This document shows, in pieces, positions 34,085-48,642 of a DNA stretch of 64,000 bases. The notes beneath the pieces are model-generated. The model saw only the letters and a program-made list of their open reading frames with translations, ran no database searches and was not told the DNA's origin. The position numbers and the translations under genes were made by a program. The stretch covers positions 129,725 to 193,724 of the forward strand of contig CAJJDP010000031.1 of assembly GCA_905182995.1 (NCBI GenBank). The letters run 5' to 3'. The stretch's first letter is position 1. Each line of letters opens with the position of its first letter. The DNA is from Paramecium octaurelia. Taxonomy: Eukaryota > Ciliophora > Oligohymenophorea > Peniculida > Parameciidae.

Positions 34085-37000
34085 TCAAATATCCTAACCT
34101 ACTTCTTGAATACTATATCTTATGTAATCTTTCAATTATTTGATTCTTTGAATGATTCTCAATGGAATCATCAATATCATCGTTCTTGCATCAAGCATAT
34201 TCTTAGTAAGAATTAAATTCAAAGGAAGCCAAAACAAAAAATAAATCACAATTAAGAATACTAAAAATACTATGAAAATAGCCAGTCTTTGCAATTTTAA
34301 AGTATTTAAATCATTCTTGAATCCTAGAATAAATTTATTTGTTAAATATCTAAATGCATCTAAATAAATTACATTAAAATTACTTTTAAAATACAAGTGT
34401 TAGATTTCTCTATTCTCTTAAGCTTGTACAAAGTTGTTTAAATTCAGTATAAAATTAGTACTATTGTCACTCGTTTTGGTAATATTTCGGAAACTCGAGA
34501 ATCCACGAGCCAAGAGAGTAAAGTTTGCTGATGGATTACCGTAGAATTGATTATAGATAGTCATCAAATATCTTTGGTTTTCTATAAATCTTGGTATTCC
34601 TACATTAAGACCCTGGGAGAATGCTTTGTCCATAAATTAATTACAGAGATCAACATCGATCTATTAGTCTTATTCATTTAATATATCACAAGGATTATAT
34701 ACATATAAAGATGTAAAAGCATCAATATAAGCTGAATCAAGCAACTCAATATTTTAAGAATGATATTCTTAAAAAATGGAATCATGGTTGAATAATTCAT
34801 CTATGTTATGCATCACGTGGTCGTAAGGATCAGAATTCAAGATATTCATATTTCTTGAATAAAACAAAGACTTTTAACTTATTTCTGAAAAGCGAAAGTA
34901 GGATTCAGTTCTTGCTGTTAAATTAAATTCAGAACAAACACTTTCAATTTAATCGACCTATGTTTTACTGAAGATAAAGGCTAAAATGAAATAAAATTAA
35001 ATTAGGAGCATAGTAATAATGATTGCATAGATATGATAATTATCTTCACCACTATTATTTTTAAATTTCTTTTTTGTTCTTTTGGTTTTTAAAGTATTTT
35101 GTAATTGATGATGATCACGCTTCTCCTCTTGATCTTAATTGCTATCATTCTCAGATGTAAGATCACCATCTTCCCCTATTTACAGATTTGATAAGAAGTT
35201 TTCACTTTATCTATATAAATATCTAATAGTCTTGTCTGGTAAATTCAGAAATAATTGTAAAATTTCAGTTTGTGATTTTGAGACCGACAACATTGCAATG
35301 ACTATAAGCAAAATACCAATACTAATTGTTGAGATTGATATTAGTAAAAGTAATAGAATTGCTGTGTACTTTTTGGAGGCATTTGTAATGAGATTGTCAA
35401 TAAAATAATTAGAAGATTATTTTAAAGACTAATATATATCATTTAGTAAGTTATAATTTACAAATGAAACATCTAAATCTTAATAATTAAATTATGAGAT
35501 ACTCTTATCTTTAAGTATTAATGACTTACTAAGAATTTATTAGATAGCTTAATTTAGGTTATATAATTGAGTAGTTTCTTAATTCTATTTTATTTTGATA
35601 TTAATCAAATTGTATTCAAATTCAAACGCTGAAGAAGTCATACTGTCTACCAGTAGTAGAATTTACTAATTTATATCATTTATCATCGAAATTGAATCGT
35701 TAATGAATTATTTCTATTGTTATTCATACTAGGTAGCTTGTGTTTTATTCATATTGAAAACATTTCTACTTAAGAGTTACAAATTTAAGACTGAACTTAA
35801 TATGATGCCTAATTCACTATTTCTAATATTTCCTTGATTTGCTAAAAGGATTGTATCATAAATTTGATCTGACTGTGAATTCGATATAGAATAATCAATA
35901 ATAGATAATGTTAGTATAATAAGGGCAATAATGTTAGCTATCCATGTGACTCTGACTATGGCCTTGGGTATGTTTGAGGAAGTAATGATTTTTTATAATT
36001 TCTTCCTAGAATGAAATATATTGTTATCAAACTCATATAACTATGATTAACTTGATTTAATTTCAATCTAATTTTAAAAGACACTTTCTCTTTCATCATC
36101 ATCAGAAAGTTAACTTTCCTCATCCTCTACCTCTTGGAGTTTATTATCAAATAATCTTAAAGTTCTAATATTTTCAGAATAGTCTATTATGACTTGGAAT
36201 CTGTCTCCAAATCTTGTTGATCTACGTCTACTAGACTCTTTATGTGTATGCTCATTATGATGATTATTTTAAGATTCAAAGGAATGATCCACTGAATTTG
36301 ATTAAATGCTGTTGGATAATTTTGAATTTTCTTCTAAAATGAAATCCCCTAGATAAATCTATTCATTGATCATATATTTAAATTATAAATTCCTTCCCCC
36401 TATTTTTTTAACAGATGATAACTGTTATTATTACTAAGTGTCATTAATCAATTCTAGCTTTACATAATATCCTGTAATTTCATTAACTGAGGCATTCATA
36501 ATTTCTCTTAATATGCAATTAAACTCGAGTTCTTTTTCTAAGGCATTTATACTTGAAAGAGATTAATGGACTGTTCTTTTGAGATTATCAGGAAAATATT
36601 TGAGATGACCTCCTAATCTGGTTTTACATGTTTCCAATTCATCAAGGAAATCTGGGAACAATTACTAAAAATAAGCCTTTTTTTGTGTTAAATGTCTGTT
36701 TTCAATTCCAAAGAATGAGAATACAGATGCAGACATAGAATCGATGACGTATTCATTATCCAAAATAAAATAACAAGTTGGTTTAAATGATTTAACGGTT
36801 ATAAATTGAGCTGCTAGATTTACATTCTCCTCTAGTGTATGCAATATTCGCAAAACTATATAACAAGGAATTAAATAATTTTATTTATCCTTTAAAAAGA
36901 TGAATCTTTCTTTATTGATATTCTTTATATCACTTGTAATTAAAAATCTTTACATATAGTGATCATGAAATTTTGTATACAAGTTTGGCATAAATAAACT

Positions 37001-38812
37001 GATTTTTCTGTTTATTATTTCTTATCTCGTATAGCCAATCAGTCTACAGCATGATTGATTCAAAGTTATCACTTAGGCAAACTTTTCTACTGAAGTTGAT
37101 ACAATCACAGTAGCTTATGACTCAAACCCAATATCTTCTCCAGATATGAAAGTTACAACTTACTTTTTGCTTTATTAATATTGCAATGAATTTAGGACTG
37201 ATTGTTTTAACATTTCATCACCATATTCTTCATCCTAAATAACCTCCTTTATAAATGTTCCATAGAGTCTTAAAGCTTTTGATAGGTTCTAAGTAGTTTT
37301 TTCAATTTTGAACCACAATTATTCAATTTAAAGAAGTAGCTTGCTTACTTTTTAACCATTTTTATAGAGTTTCTAAAAATCTGGGAAATCTTCTTGTAAT
37401 AAAGACCAAAAATCCATTTAGATAAGGGTTGTTTCTTCAATTAATTACTGAAGCTATCGATAATTATTCTGAAATGTGATCTCAGTTTCTGTATCAACCT
37501 TCCCGAAGTTTTCATTCTAAAAAGTATCTAATTGTTCTTAAATTTAGGACCTTTTTCTCATTATTATGAATTCCTCATCAAATTATAAATTCATTTATTC
37601 AACTTGCTTTAATTCATTGTACGCCTATTGTAATTGTCTCATATAATCCGATAAATGATAGGCATATTGGATTCTCAATTATATTGATTCTGGGAATCTT
37701 TTGATCTAACTATTATAAATCTATGCTAACACACAAATTAAATCAACCTCTCTTTCGGTTAAGGATGAATCCCTTAGCAAGGTATTACTTAATTTTATAT
37801 TTGCTTAATTCTTCACTTTCAAATAACAATCACTTTAAACACATGTGCCTTTATGGATTTCTAAAAAGGCATCAATAATTATTTAAGTATTATCATCAAA
37901 TTTAATTAAATTCAGTAGTTTCATTAAGTAATTGGTCTAATTGATTATATCCTCCACTTATTTGACTTTTGAATGGTTTATTAAAAGGAGATCGAAATTC
38001 AATTTTTCTATTCTTAAAATTGAAACTGCAAGTATTGGTAATCCAACAAGAAAAGTATAAATAATCCCATTAAAATAACGTTATTCCAGAACTTTTGCAC
38101 AACTTAGCAGTAGGATTCCCCAAAAATTCAATCCAACACAAATTGACCAACACTTTTGTATGATCATAGAGTTAAATGGTTAATCCATATGAAATTTTTT
38201 TAATAAAATTAAACTACCTATCAATATTATTATTATTTCCAAATACTAATATTTTTAATCTTTTATAAGTCTTATTAGAATGATCACAATTGATTGATAG
38301 GTGTACAAATATCCTGAAATCCTTCCGTTTTATTATGAGTTTGCTTAATCAGACATAAATTTCGATTCATAATAAATTCCTCCCAAAATCATACAAAATC
38401 CATAAAAGATTAAAAGTATAATAATTGCGATAATTCCATGAAGTATATGTGCACCTACCCAACATTATTAATCTGTAAAATAATAATGTACTTAATTTCC
38501 ATTTCCATCTTCCTAGCAATCTATAATTGATATGAATATATCGATGAATGGAAGAAATAAAATTGAAAGGAACAAATTTATTATAATCTTCAATATCAAT
38601 AGTATCCAACTATTTTCCTCCTTCCTTTTCCTTATATTAAAACCTATGAAACAGGCTAACATATTCATAATCACAAAAGCCCCTACACAGACATAATGAA
38701 TGATCATAAGAGACGAATAATCAAGTGTTATTGTATAAGGAGAAATAAGAAAATACCTAATATTTGTCAAATATTTTATACTATAGAAAATCGTGAATTC
38801 CTTGTGAAACAT
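34085..38812 (-). CDS. large PAS-domain multi-pass membrane protein (TmcB-like ciliate family)
   Basis: An almost uninterrupted frame of about 1,575 codons. Residues of about 1-340 contain roughly seven to eight hydrophobic segments. A linker with coiled-coil character leads to a PAS domain at about 560-640 (VITLNQSCCRLIGYTRQEI-INRKISLFMP is the family pattern), then a second PAS-like segment near 680 (FILDNEYVIDSMSASVFSFF). The C-terminal half has membrane segments near residues 925, 1155, 1265 and 1515, separated by large polar loops. This layout fits the big PAS/transmembrane proteins that are numerous in Paramecium and Tetrahymena. It may sense a ligand or redox state, but no kinase domain is present. 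An upstream exon before 38812 is possible. It ends at TGA 34087-34085. Confidence 0.72.
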
Positions 38813-39704
38813 GATAATTCTTCCAAATTCTCAAAAAATTCTCACCAAATAATAGAGATGCTAGCTGGAGATATTGAATAAGGATAACAAAGCAATTTAT
38901 TATTATTGGTTATTGCTCTCCGCCAAGTAATTGAAGTGTAATTGTAAAGATTAATTATTTTGCTCTGCTCATAAACAATGATAAGCAGCCACTTTTCTTA
39001 TTGCTCAAACCAAAAGCTTAATTGGTGTTCATTTCAAGAAAATATAAAATTGTCAACTATTAAAATTAAACACTTTTTAATACTAGTTTTAGAATTATTT
39101 CCATAAAAAGCTTGCAAACCATCCCGATTTTATCCCAAGATTTCCTAAATTGAATTTTTTATTTGAAATTACACCTACTTCTATACAAACTTTCCTAAAA
39201 AATGGTAAAAAAAAAGGCATTTTAAATAACTGAATATCATAATTGTTTATATTATAAGAAATTAACTATTATGAGGATCACGGATAGATATGATTTAATA
39301 ACTCGCAAATTCAAACTTTATAATAATAAATAAATTAATATTAAGAAAACACAATCAGAAGAAAATGGTCAATTAAATATTATAAAACCAATTGAAATTG
39401 ATTAATATTTGAGTTTATTTTAACCCTTTACAAGGTGATATTAATTTTTAATTTGCATCTAAAAACAAAATATTTAGGTTGCTGAAGAATCAAATTAGCA
39501 ATTTCATCTTTTAACACGAAGTTGATCGATTTGAAGTAGGAAATATATTTTCTAAACTATGGAATTTTTATTTATTTGCAATTTATTTCTTGATTGTGAA
39601 AATAGGAAATCATCGATTGGGTGTTTTCTTTTATCCACATTCTTAGAATATACAAATTATTATTAATAATAATGAATTAGAGCAACAAAAGTCTTAACAG
39701 CACA
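38813..39704. other. intergenic stretch before CFAP47
   Basis: About 890 bp between divergent genes. A plus-strand frame starting MRITDRYDLITRKFKLYNNK at about 39271 stays open for about 55 codons, and after a possible long intron a second open stretch runs into the CFAP47 start in another frame. Composition is not clearly coding, so I call no gene. The rest is AT-rich and presumably holds promoters. Confidence 0.4.
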
Positions 39705-42416
39705 ATGACTCGGATTAAGCAGTTATCAACAGGCCCTCCTATCGAGGTTGTGCCTAGCGAGATCATATTTAAAGATATATAGATAAATTAGACTTATGAA
39801 ATTACTGTCTTTGTGAGAAACTTAACATAGACTGCTCGGCGAATTCGAGTTTTTCAACCTCATTCTAACTTCAGATGTGATTATGAAATGCAAGGGTATG
39901 TGTCCTATATGAAGAATTAATAGTGCAATAGCAGCAGGTCTTTCAATGAAACTTATAGTAACATTTGAAACAGCCAGTTTAGAGTAGTATTAAGACTCCT
40001 TGAAAATTGTGTCGGATGGTAACTATACAATTGATGTACCTCTTTTTGCCTTTCCTCCTTAAGCTGCGTATTTTTTTACATTAAATTAATTTTAGTATAG
40101 TATTTGAGCCATTTATTAATTTGGGGTTCGTTCGAGTGGGGAAGGAGAAAGTAGATAATATATACTTCAAGAATGAAGGTCGATCAACTGGCAAGGTGGA
40201 ACTAAAAATTGATCGTTTGCCTGACTTCAAAATAGAGCCGACTACTTTCAGTTTAGGACCAGGACTAGAGTTTACGGTTAAGGTGCATTATAAACCTAAA
40301 GATGCTGGGATATTTCGTGGTTTAGTAGAAGTAATAGCAGATGGTTAAAGTCTACAGAAAACAATAGATATTAATGCAACATCTATAGAATTTACTCGGT
40401 TTTTGATAGATGACACTGGAGTTTAGAACAATTTTTTTGATTTTGGTTAGATTTACTATGGATAGTACAAGCAGATTGAAACTTATTTAGTAAATAACAC
40501 TCCTAAGCAACAAAAATTTAAGGTGAAATTGAAGAAAGGATTGCATTAATAAGAAGATGCACTTAAATTGCAGACTCCAGCAGAACTTGGCCTTGAGTAA
40601 ACAGAGAGAATCATGGAATGTTTTCCTGAGGAAGGTGTTTTGGAAAGCTATTCATAAATTGCAATAGTGTTTAAATGTAAACCAAAGGTTTCAGAAGAAT
40701 AACAAGTGTGGACTAGATCTTTTGCCTTGTCCCCGGAGTAATTGAAACCAGATTATGATGAATTTCATTATTCAGCAATTTTTGATTTTTAAGATAATGA
40801 ACCTTTGATGAATCATTTATAAGTGAGATGCATTTGTCCGACAATCAAATTCCCACCAACTGCAATTTTATAATTTGGAGTATGTCCAGCCAACTAAAGC
40901 AAAGAAATAGTGTTTGAAGTTACTAACAAATAGACAGAGTTGCCCATTCAAATTCATTGGCCAGTAGTTCCTTATTTTTCAGTGAATCCAACATTGTCAA
41001 CTTTGTAACCTGAGGAAAAGTAAAATTTTTGGGTAAGCTTCAAGCCTAAACACACTGGAAATTTCACTACTGTTATAAGTGCTGAATTGCTTGGAGGAAT
41101 CTTCAAAATACCTGTGAGATTGGCTGGTGTTAGTTAATAATTTACAAATAAATTATAAGTTAAAAGGGGACCAGAGTCACTCCCAGAGGATTTTGAGATG
41201 AAACACACCATTACTAAGGAGTAAAGCATTAGCAACATAAAATCAATTGAAAAAGTTTAAACTTTGGATATATCCTAATCAGTTTAATCTTTGGTTCAAT
41301 AAGGAATTTCCTTGGACAAAATTGAGGAATTAAAGCAAAAGTCACTAAATAAAGAAATCTATAATGAATATCTAAAAATGCATAGAGAGTAGAGATTAAA
41401 GAAGGTTAAGGATAAGAAAATCAAACAGAAATTTACTTAGATGAATGAACGATTGAAGGAAATCAAGTAGGAGCCAGTCAAACCCTCAGGGGCCACTAAG
41501 AAATAAGAACCAGATGAAGAACCAAAGCCTGAACCACCAATCGATTATGAATTTGCAGTTGGAATGTAAGATGATGGATATGAACAGGAATTACCTTTGC
41601 CTGAAGCAAATGAGACTCTTTTTGTGACTAAACCAATCTTTCACTATGAGCCACTTATTCAAAATTAATTAAAGGAAGGTAAGCAACTGAAACCATTTGA
41701 GCCAGATCTAAGAAATATTCAGAAAAAGAAATTCCCATTTGAACCTAAAACACACAGTGAAATTAGGGATACAAGTGCTGAATTGAATGCAGATTAATTA
41801 CAGAAAATACAAGCAGGTCCTGTTAAAATAGAATTCGGGAATGTTTTCATAAAAAGCACAGTAATCAAATACTTTTATGTAAGAAATGATCTCAGAAATT
41901 CTATTAGCGTTAGATTGCATACTGACAAAGAAGACTTTAATTAATCATACATTAAACCATAAATCATTCCTAGTGGATAGACTGCTTAATTTGATGTTAT
42001 TCTATGTTCAAAATAGTTAGGATAGATTAAAACACATCTAAAATATGTCATAAATGAGAATCACATATTTGAGTTTCTAGTTTAAGCCAATATTGAGAGA
42101 GTGCTTTTGGAGATGAATAGAACTCAAATTAAGTTTGGATTTAATGAAGATAACAATGAAATGGAGACTGCTGAAATTGTTCGTTTAACAAATAATGGAA
42201 ATGCAGAAGCCAAATTTAGATGGATAACAACTGAAAAAAAGATATTTTATGTTTAACCTGAATCAGGCGTTGTGCCAAGTGGTAAATATATGGAGTGTTA
42301 AGTTATTTACAAACCAAGTTAATTATAACCATTACTACCAGAAGTGAAATAACCAGTTGGTACTTAGTAATAATAACAAGACAAAAATGCATAAGGTTAG
42401 CAATAGTAATAATAAC

Positions 42417-42449
<33 letters not shown>

Positions 42450-45400
42450 TTATACCTTAATAGTAGGCCACAATTGCCACTATTAGGAACGAGGAAGAAA
42501 AATTAACATTAAAAACAGAGGACGGACTAGATCAGTACATTAAGTGCATGGGAGTTGTTTCTGAACCTAAATGCGCTATAAAATAAGCTGTCATAGATTT
42601 TAAAGAGATAGTTGTATGTAAATAGGAGGCAAAGGTTTTAACTGTTAAGAATCTATCTAAAAGTTCTGCAGTGTTTTAAGTTTAAACATCAAAGTTGCCA
42701 GAAGGAATTGAAGTTTATCCTATCAAAGGAAAAATAAGCTCTGAAGATTCAAGAGATTTATAAGTTAAATTCCTTTCTAAGGATGAAAGAATAGTTAAAG
42801 GGGAAATAATCATTTTAATTAGAGGAGGCAAATAACTACAAGTACCTGTGATTGGATCTGCTATAATACCAAAAATTGAAATTGTGGAAGAAGAATTTGA
42901 TTTCGGAAACATTACTACTTTGGGAACAAGTAATTAGTTAACGATGACTTTGATTAATAATTCAACAATACCTGTGGATCTAGTATTAGATTTGAGACAT
43001 CAAAATGAAAATCCCAGAGCACCTGACGGAATAGATTGCTTAGAAGTTAAACCTCAAGATGAGGATGATACTATTTTGCATTCTATCCACCCTGAGAATG
43101 AAGATGAACCTGCTCCAAAAATAGATGAATCCTTGGATAATCAATCTGATAAATCTGAATAAATTGATTTGGAAACTAAGGAGTACAGATCCTATAACTT
43201 AACCATTTTACCTGGTAAAACTTAAGTGTTTTTGATGAAATTCTCCCCTAAAGATGTTAAACATTATCAATTTGATATGCCAATCACTCTAGCCAGATTC
43301 AATTAGAATTTACCCTCTTTAACTAGAAGGGTGTCTTGTAAAGGACTCAAACCTAAATTCTTGGTGGAACCTCAATCTATAGAGTTTAAAAAAAAGATTA
43401 TTACATCTCCTGATAAATGTTATCCAACAGTAGAAGAGATCAAATTATCAAATCCAGATAGAAAGGATGTGAAATGGCGCATCGATACTTCACCATTAAA
43501 AATTGAAAAGATATTTACTATAGAACCGAGTGAAGGAATAGTGGCCTCTGGATAACAAGTTAGAATTAGAGTAAAATTCAACCCTTATGGACCAGGAGTA
43601 TTTTCATCAACAGTGTCCCTCTATATTGAATCAGATCCTGACATTCCAAAGACTTTGCCTTATGTTGATTTAATAATTTAAGGATCAGGAGCGTATCCCA
43701 GATTATTATTTGATAAAAAGGAGGTCATTTTACCAGTGGTTCCTCTGAATGTAGTTTCAAAATGTTCATTCAAAATAATAAATGATGGATATGAAAATTT
43801 GAATTTAAAACACAATTGGTCAAGTGAAACAAGTAACTTTTACTTAGAACTAAAATTTCCAGAAGGGCAAACATTGGGAGTTGCTAAAAGTAAGTTAAGA
43901 GTTGATGTGTATTTTTCTCATAAAAAGCCAATATCATTTACAACTAGGGCAGAATTTTAAGATGAAGGCAGAGTGTACTCAATATATGTATCAGGGACAA
44001 CAGATAATTGTTTATTGACAAATTAGATATACTTGTAGAGAATACAGAAGTATCAAATGGTAGCTGATGAAAAAAAGCCAGTGATGTTCTAAGAAGATGA
44101 TGGAGCTGACAGTGATAATGAAAAAATGAAACGAAACCATACTATGTCTGTAAAGAGTACAACAAGTTCAAAAGGAACTTCTCACTTAGGATATAGACCT
44201 TTAGATGCAGAAACCTAGAATGAAGCTTGTGATTATATTATGAGATGGATGAATTATCATGTTCTTACTTAACCAATGAATAAGTTCCCGGAAGATATTG
44301 TAACAAGTTTTGGATAGCAGATATTTGAGTTGTTAACCTTTCTAACAGGCAAGGCCAATTTCCAATATAAGGCTTAGATTGACCAAAATTGGAAACGTTA
44401 ACAAAAGGCAGAGGCGTAATTTAAACAATACGATGAACTTGTAAGACAACTAAAAATAGAAGGTGCTCTACTGAATCACATAAGATCAGAATATTTATTG
44501 GGACATACTGATTATAATGCATGGTTAAAGACTGTGCCTAAAGAGAAATATGAGTTCGTACCTGATAATAGGTTATAACTAAGTCAAGCTAAATACAACT
44601 ATTTACACTACGATGCATGGATTTCAACATTCTACCAAATCATTAAAATATACTATTTAAATAGAATCACAGCAAAATCATTTAAACAATTGCCAGGAAT
44701 TCCAACCGAAAGATTGAACATCCCAGATTATTACTTGGATGGATCTAATGTAATATCTCATGCAGAAGGTGTTATTCTTTGGTTCTATGAGGTTTGTTAT
44801 GAACAACAACATACAGGTTAGATTAGGAGGTTAAGTAATTTTGCATCAGAATTCAGGGATAGCTTACTTGTTGCAGATGCAGTGACTTAATTCATCGGTC
44901 CTAGTATGTAGAAGTTCTTTAGCAATTTAAGGACTAATTTGCAGAGTGAAGATGATTATCGACATAATGCTGATAAATTAATGCCTGCTTTAAGTGATTA
45001 TGGTTTACAATCACATGTCCAAGCCAGAGATATCTATTATAAACCTTATCCAAGGGAAATGTTAATGATGTTGGTGCAATTGTTTTTCTCTCTTCCTCAC
45101 TATGTCCCCTAGAAGGAACCCATTATTTTCTAATGCATATTGGGAGAGGAAGTAATAAAATCAATTGAATTAAGAAATCCGACTCCAAAGCCAATTAGTT
45201 ATTTTGTTAAATATGAGGGTCATCCTGATTTTTAATTGGAGGGCGATGAGAGCATTAAAATTGAGCCTGATATACCTTATAATTACAAAGTGAAATTCAC
45301 TTCTCGTATATCTCTGCCTGTCACAGGTAGAGTGATTTTCACAAACAAAAAAGAAACGAATGTTTAGGCAGCAGCATTAGTATTTGATTTGAAAAGTAAT

Positions 45401-48400
45401 ATCACAGGAAGGAAGTCAGAAAAGCAATGGAATGTCAGTTCAATTTTATATGAAATCTTTGACTTCCAGATTTAAATAACCAATAAATTTCCATAGGATG
45501 GTGAGTTCTAGATATAAGTGATACATGAGAAGAAGTAGTTAGAACAAAGAGGCAAAAAGAAGAAGGCTCCTCCAGCAAAGGATGCTCCTCCTGAAGAGGA
45601 ATTCCCTTCATTCTTTTGCACAATTGACAGACAAAGAATCAGGAAGAATTAAACTATCAATCTATCATTGACTTATATTCCATTAACAATAGACACACAC
45701 AAATGTTCTCTGATATTTACAGATCCAAATGTGGGTGAATTCTAACACGATTTATAAGGAACAGTTGAACAGCCTAATATAATTGGTGAATTTAAACCAG
45801 ACAAATCGTTATATGTCGATAGCACTTAAACAATATCGTATACGATTCCATTTAGAAATGAATAGTTAGCTCGTGCTCGTAGTTAGATTCAATAATTGGT
45901 CTAGATGAAATAGAAAGATAGATATTTAAAAGGTGACAAATAGGCCTCAAGTTTAACAGCCTCTAAAATCAATTTCCCAGGTTCTAATTTAGATATCATC
46001 ACTTTTGAAGTAGAGATATATCCACCAACACAATACTTGAATCTACCTCCTATACTTTAAATAACAGACCTAAATAAATAAACAAAAAAGCCAGGCACTG
46101 AGAATATTGATTGTAAATTACCGATTCTGTATGCTTTCAAGAATGCAACTAAAGACTTTAGTGTCATTTTAACCCTAAGAAATAAATTCGATATCAGAAG
46201 ATACAAATTATCGGCAATAGTGTTACCCAAGATTGTTAAAGCCATGTTAGAATTCAGAGTTCCTGCAAGATAATCTGTGACTTAAGAAATTCCTATTGTA
46301 AATCAAACAGATAGGGATTGGTAAATAAAAGTTCAACTTTCAGAATCAAAAGGGTTATTCTAATGTCCTTAGAGAGACTTTTTTGTCAAAAGAAAAGGCA
46401 CTAGTAATTTTCCGATTACTTTTAGTCCATCTTGGCTCTAAGAGTGTGAAGCTAAATTAGTTTTAACCAATCCAATAACAAATGATGTGTTTGAATATGA
46501 TCTAAAAGGCTATGGGGAAGAACCAGTAGCAGAAGAACACATCATTCTTAATTGTTAGGCAAGGAAGGTAACAAAGAAGGAAATTGAATTGAAGAACCCA
46601 ACAGATAAAGCAATAACTTATGCTGTTGAAACAGATTTGATCTATGCAACAGGACCGTCATAAATAGTTGTTTAGCCATAAAAGAAAGCTACTTATGTAT
46701 TGTAAGTATAGCCGGTCTTAAGTGGCCAATATACAGGATCAATAACATTTACAGATGAACAAGGACATTTTTTATGGTACACTGTGTTCATGAACACTGA
46801 ATCTCCTAAATCCGTCCAAACGCTTGAGGTTTCTTGTTTGATTAGATAAGCTACAGTCATTCAATTAACACTGGCTAATCCTCTCACAGAAACTGCAATT
46901 TATGAAGTTATGATAAATGGGGAAGGGTTAATAGGAGAAGAACAATTTGCTATTGGAGCTAGAAAAGAGGCGGGATATGAATTGACTTTTGCTCCATTAA
47001 AAATTGGTAGGTGGAGAGGCAGCGTTGCATTTGTAAATAGATTATTAGGCGAAGTGTGGTACGAATTCATTCTCACCTGCGAAGATCAGCCAATTGTGAG
47101 ATTGAATGTGTTAAAAGCCTCTTTGGGCAAGGTTGAATAATAGGTTGTTGTACTTGAAAACCCATCTGAGTAAAAGATACAAGTCCAATGCAGAATTACT
47201 AATCCTACTAATTTTGATATATATCCAGATGAACTTTACATACAACCCTATGATTCTTTGAAGGTTGCACTCAGATATACTCCATCTTCATTAGATATCA
47301 TAGAACAATCAGATATCATTTTTACTTCCCCCATAGGCAAATGGCACTATTTGGTCTTTGGAAGTGGATTACCTCCCACCAAATTCCCAGCTACTACTGT
47401 TAGTATTGGATTAAACAAAGATTATAGTTCAGTTATTCACTTTAAAAACCCATTCAAAGAACCTATTTAAGTTTCTATTTCTTTAGATGCAGAAGGTCAC
47501 AATCAAGAAGTCTTTAAGCTATTACTTGTCAGAAATCAAAAAAACGATAAAACTCTTGTTCCAGGAATGAATGTCCTACAAGTTCCTTTCTCATTTGTAC
47601 CCAGAGAAATAACAAGTTATTATTGTGAGGTTGTCATCTCAATGAATGAGAAAATTTAATGGCATTTCCCTGTTAAAGGAGTCACTGAATCTGTCTCTAC
47701 TTAGACTCTATTCCATTTCAAAGCCAAATGCAGGGAGAAATGGGAAGATGAAATTAAAGTAGGTTTGTAAGGAATTGCATAGAGTTTGTAAGCAGATGAC
47801 AAATTTGACTATGAGTTGGGTGGAATGCCTTTAGATTTATAGACCATGATTTAGAAATGCTTTACTATTAAGTGTCTCAAAAATCACCTTGATAGTCCTC
47901 ATGATAACTTGCTTTATTTTGTAAGGTTTCAACCAATGAAACCCTTCAAGACTTCAATGGAGTTTATAGTACTCAGACAATCAGGAGGAAGATGGAAATA
48001 TAAAATTCAATTGGAAGCCACAGAACCAGAGGAAGACGATACTATTTTAATTAGTTCTCCTCTTAATAAAACAACAAGTGTCTCATTTAAATTAACAAAT
48101 AAAACAAAAAACTATAGTAAATTTACTGCTGCCTTTTCTCCTGAGTCAGATGCTGAATTTTCAGTCATACCTAAAATTGGAGATCTAGAACCTTATGGTA
48201 GGGAAGGGACTACCTTCATAATTAGTTTCACACCAGTTGAATATGGTAAAATTAGAAAGGGTAAATTGATAATTTAGACTGAAGATATGTATTGGTAATA
48301 AATTCAAATTAAATTTAGGTCTTATTCTATTAGAGGAGTTCTACCAAGATATGTTCCTCCTTAGATTAAATAATCTTTAGTTGATAATAAATAATAATAA

Positions 48401-48529
48401 TAATCTTAAATTCAAATGTCAATGACTTTGAGTAGAAACTTTGTTGTGGATAATATAAAGAAAGCAAGGCAATTATCGCCAAAAAGTGCTCGTAATTAAT
48501 TGAGTTTACCATTAATTGAAAAAAAATGA
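39705..48529 (+). CDS. CFAP47: CFAP47: cilia central-apparatus protein with ASH/MSP-type and CH domains
   Basis: About 2,900 residues starting MTRIKQLSTGPPIEVVPSEI. Many immunoglobulin-like ASH/MSP modules repeat through the protein (for example FVRVGKEKVDNIYFKNEGRS at about residue 140, and later FKNPFKEPIQVSISLDAEGH). A calponin-homology-like helical block lies near residue 1,500 (CDYIMRWMNYHVLTQPMNKF then SFGQQIFELLTFLTGK). This order and size match CFAP47, a central-pair microtubule protein needed for flagellar motility. A poly-Gln tract coded by a TAA repeat sits near 42405-42450. Micro-introns occur near 39890-39940 and 40070-40100; the first is not exactly placed. It ends SLPLIEKK at TGA 48527-48529. 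Confidence 0.9.
42411..42451 (+). repeat. (TAA)n microsatellite coding poly-Gln inside CFAP47
   Basis: An almost perfect run of TAA/CAA triplets in frame within the CFAP47 gene gives about 15 consecutive Gln in the ciliate code. It joins two ASH-type regions, in a linker that is also Gln-rich. In the standard code it would be a wall of stop codons. Confidence 0.85.
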
Positions 48530-48642
48530 TAGATTATGTAGTTTATTATAAATTATTTATGTTGATTTTATGAGAATAAACAACAATTAAATAGTAAATT
48601 TTAAATAATCTCTATTGAATAGATAATTCATTTAGGATTTAT

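Noticed and set aside
39271-39760. Open frame upstream of and overlapping the CFAP47 start
   Set aside because: Requires an intron of over 40 nt, overlaps the well-supported CFAP47 start in another frame, and has no recognisable domain.
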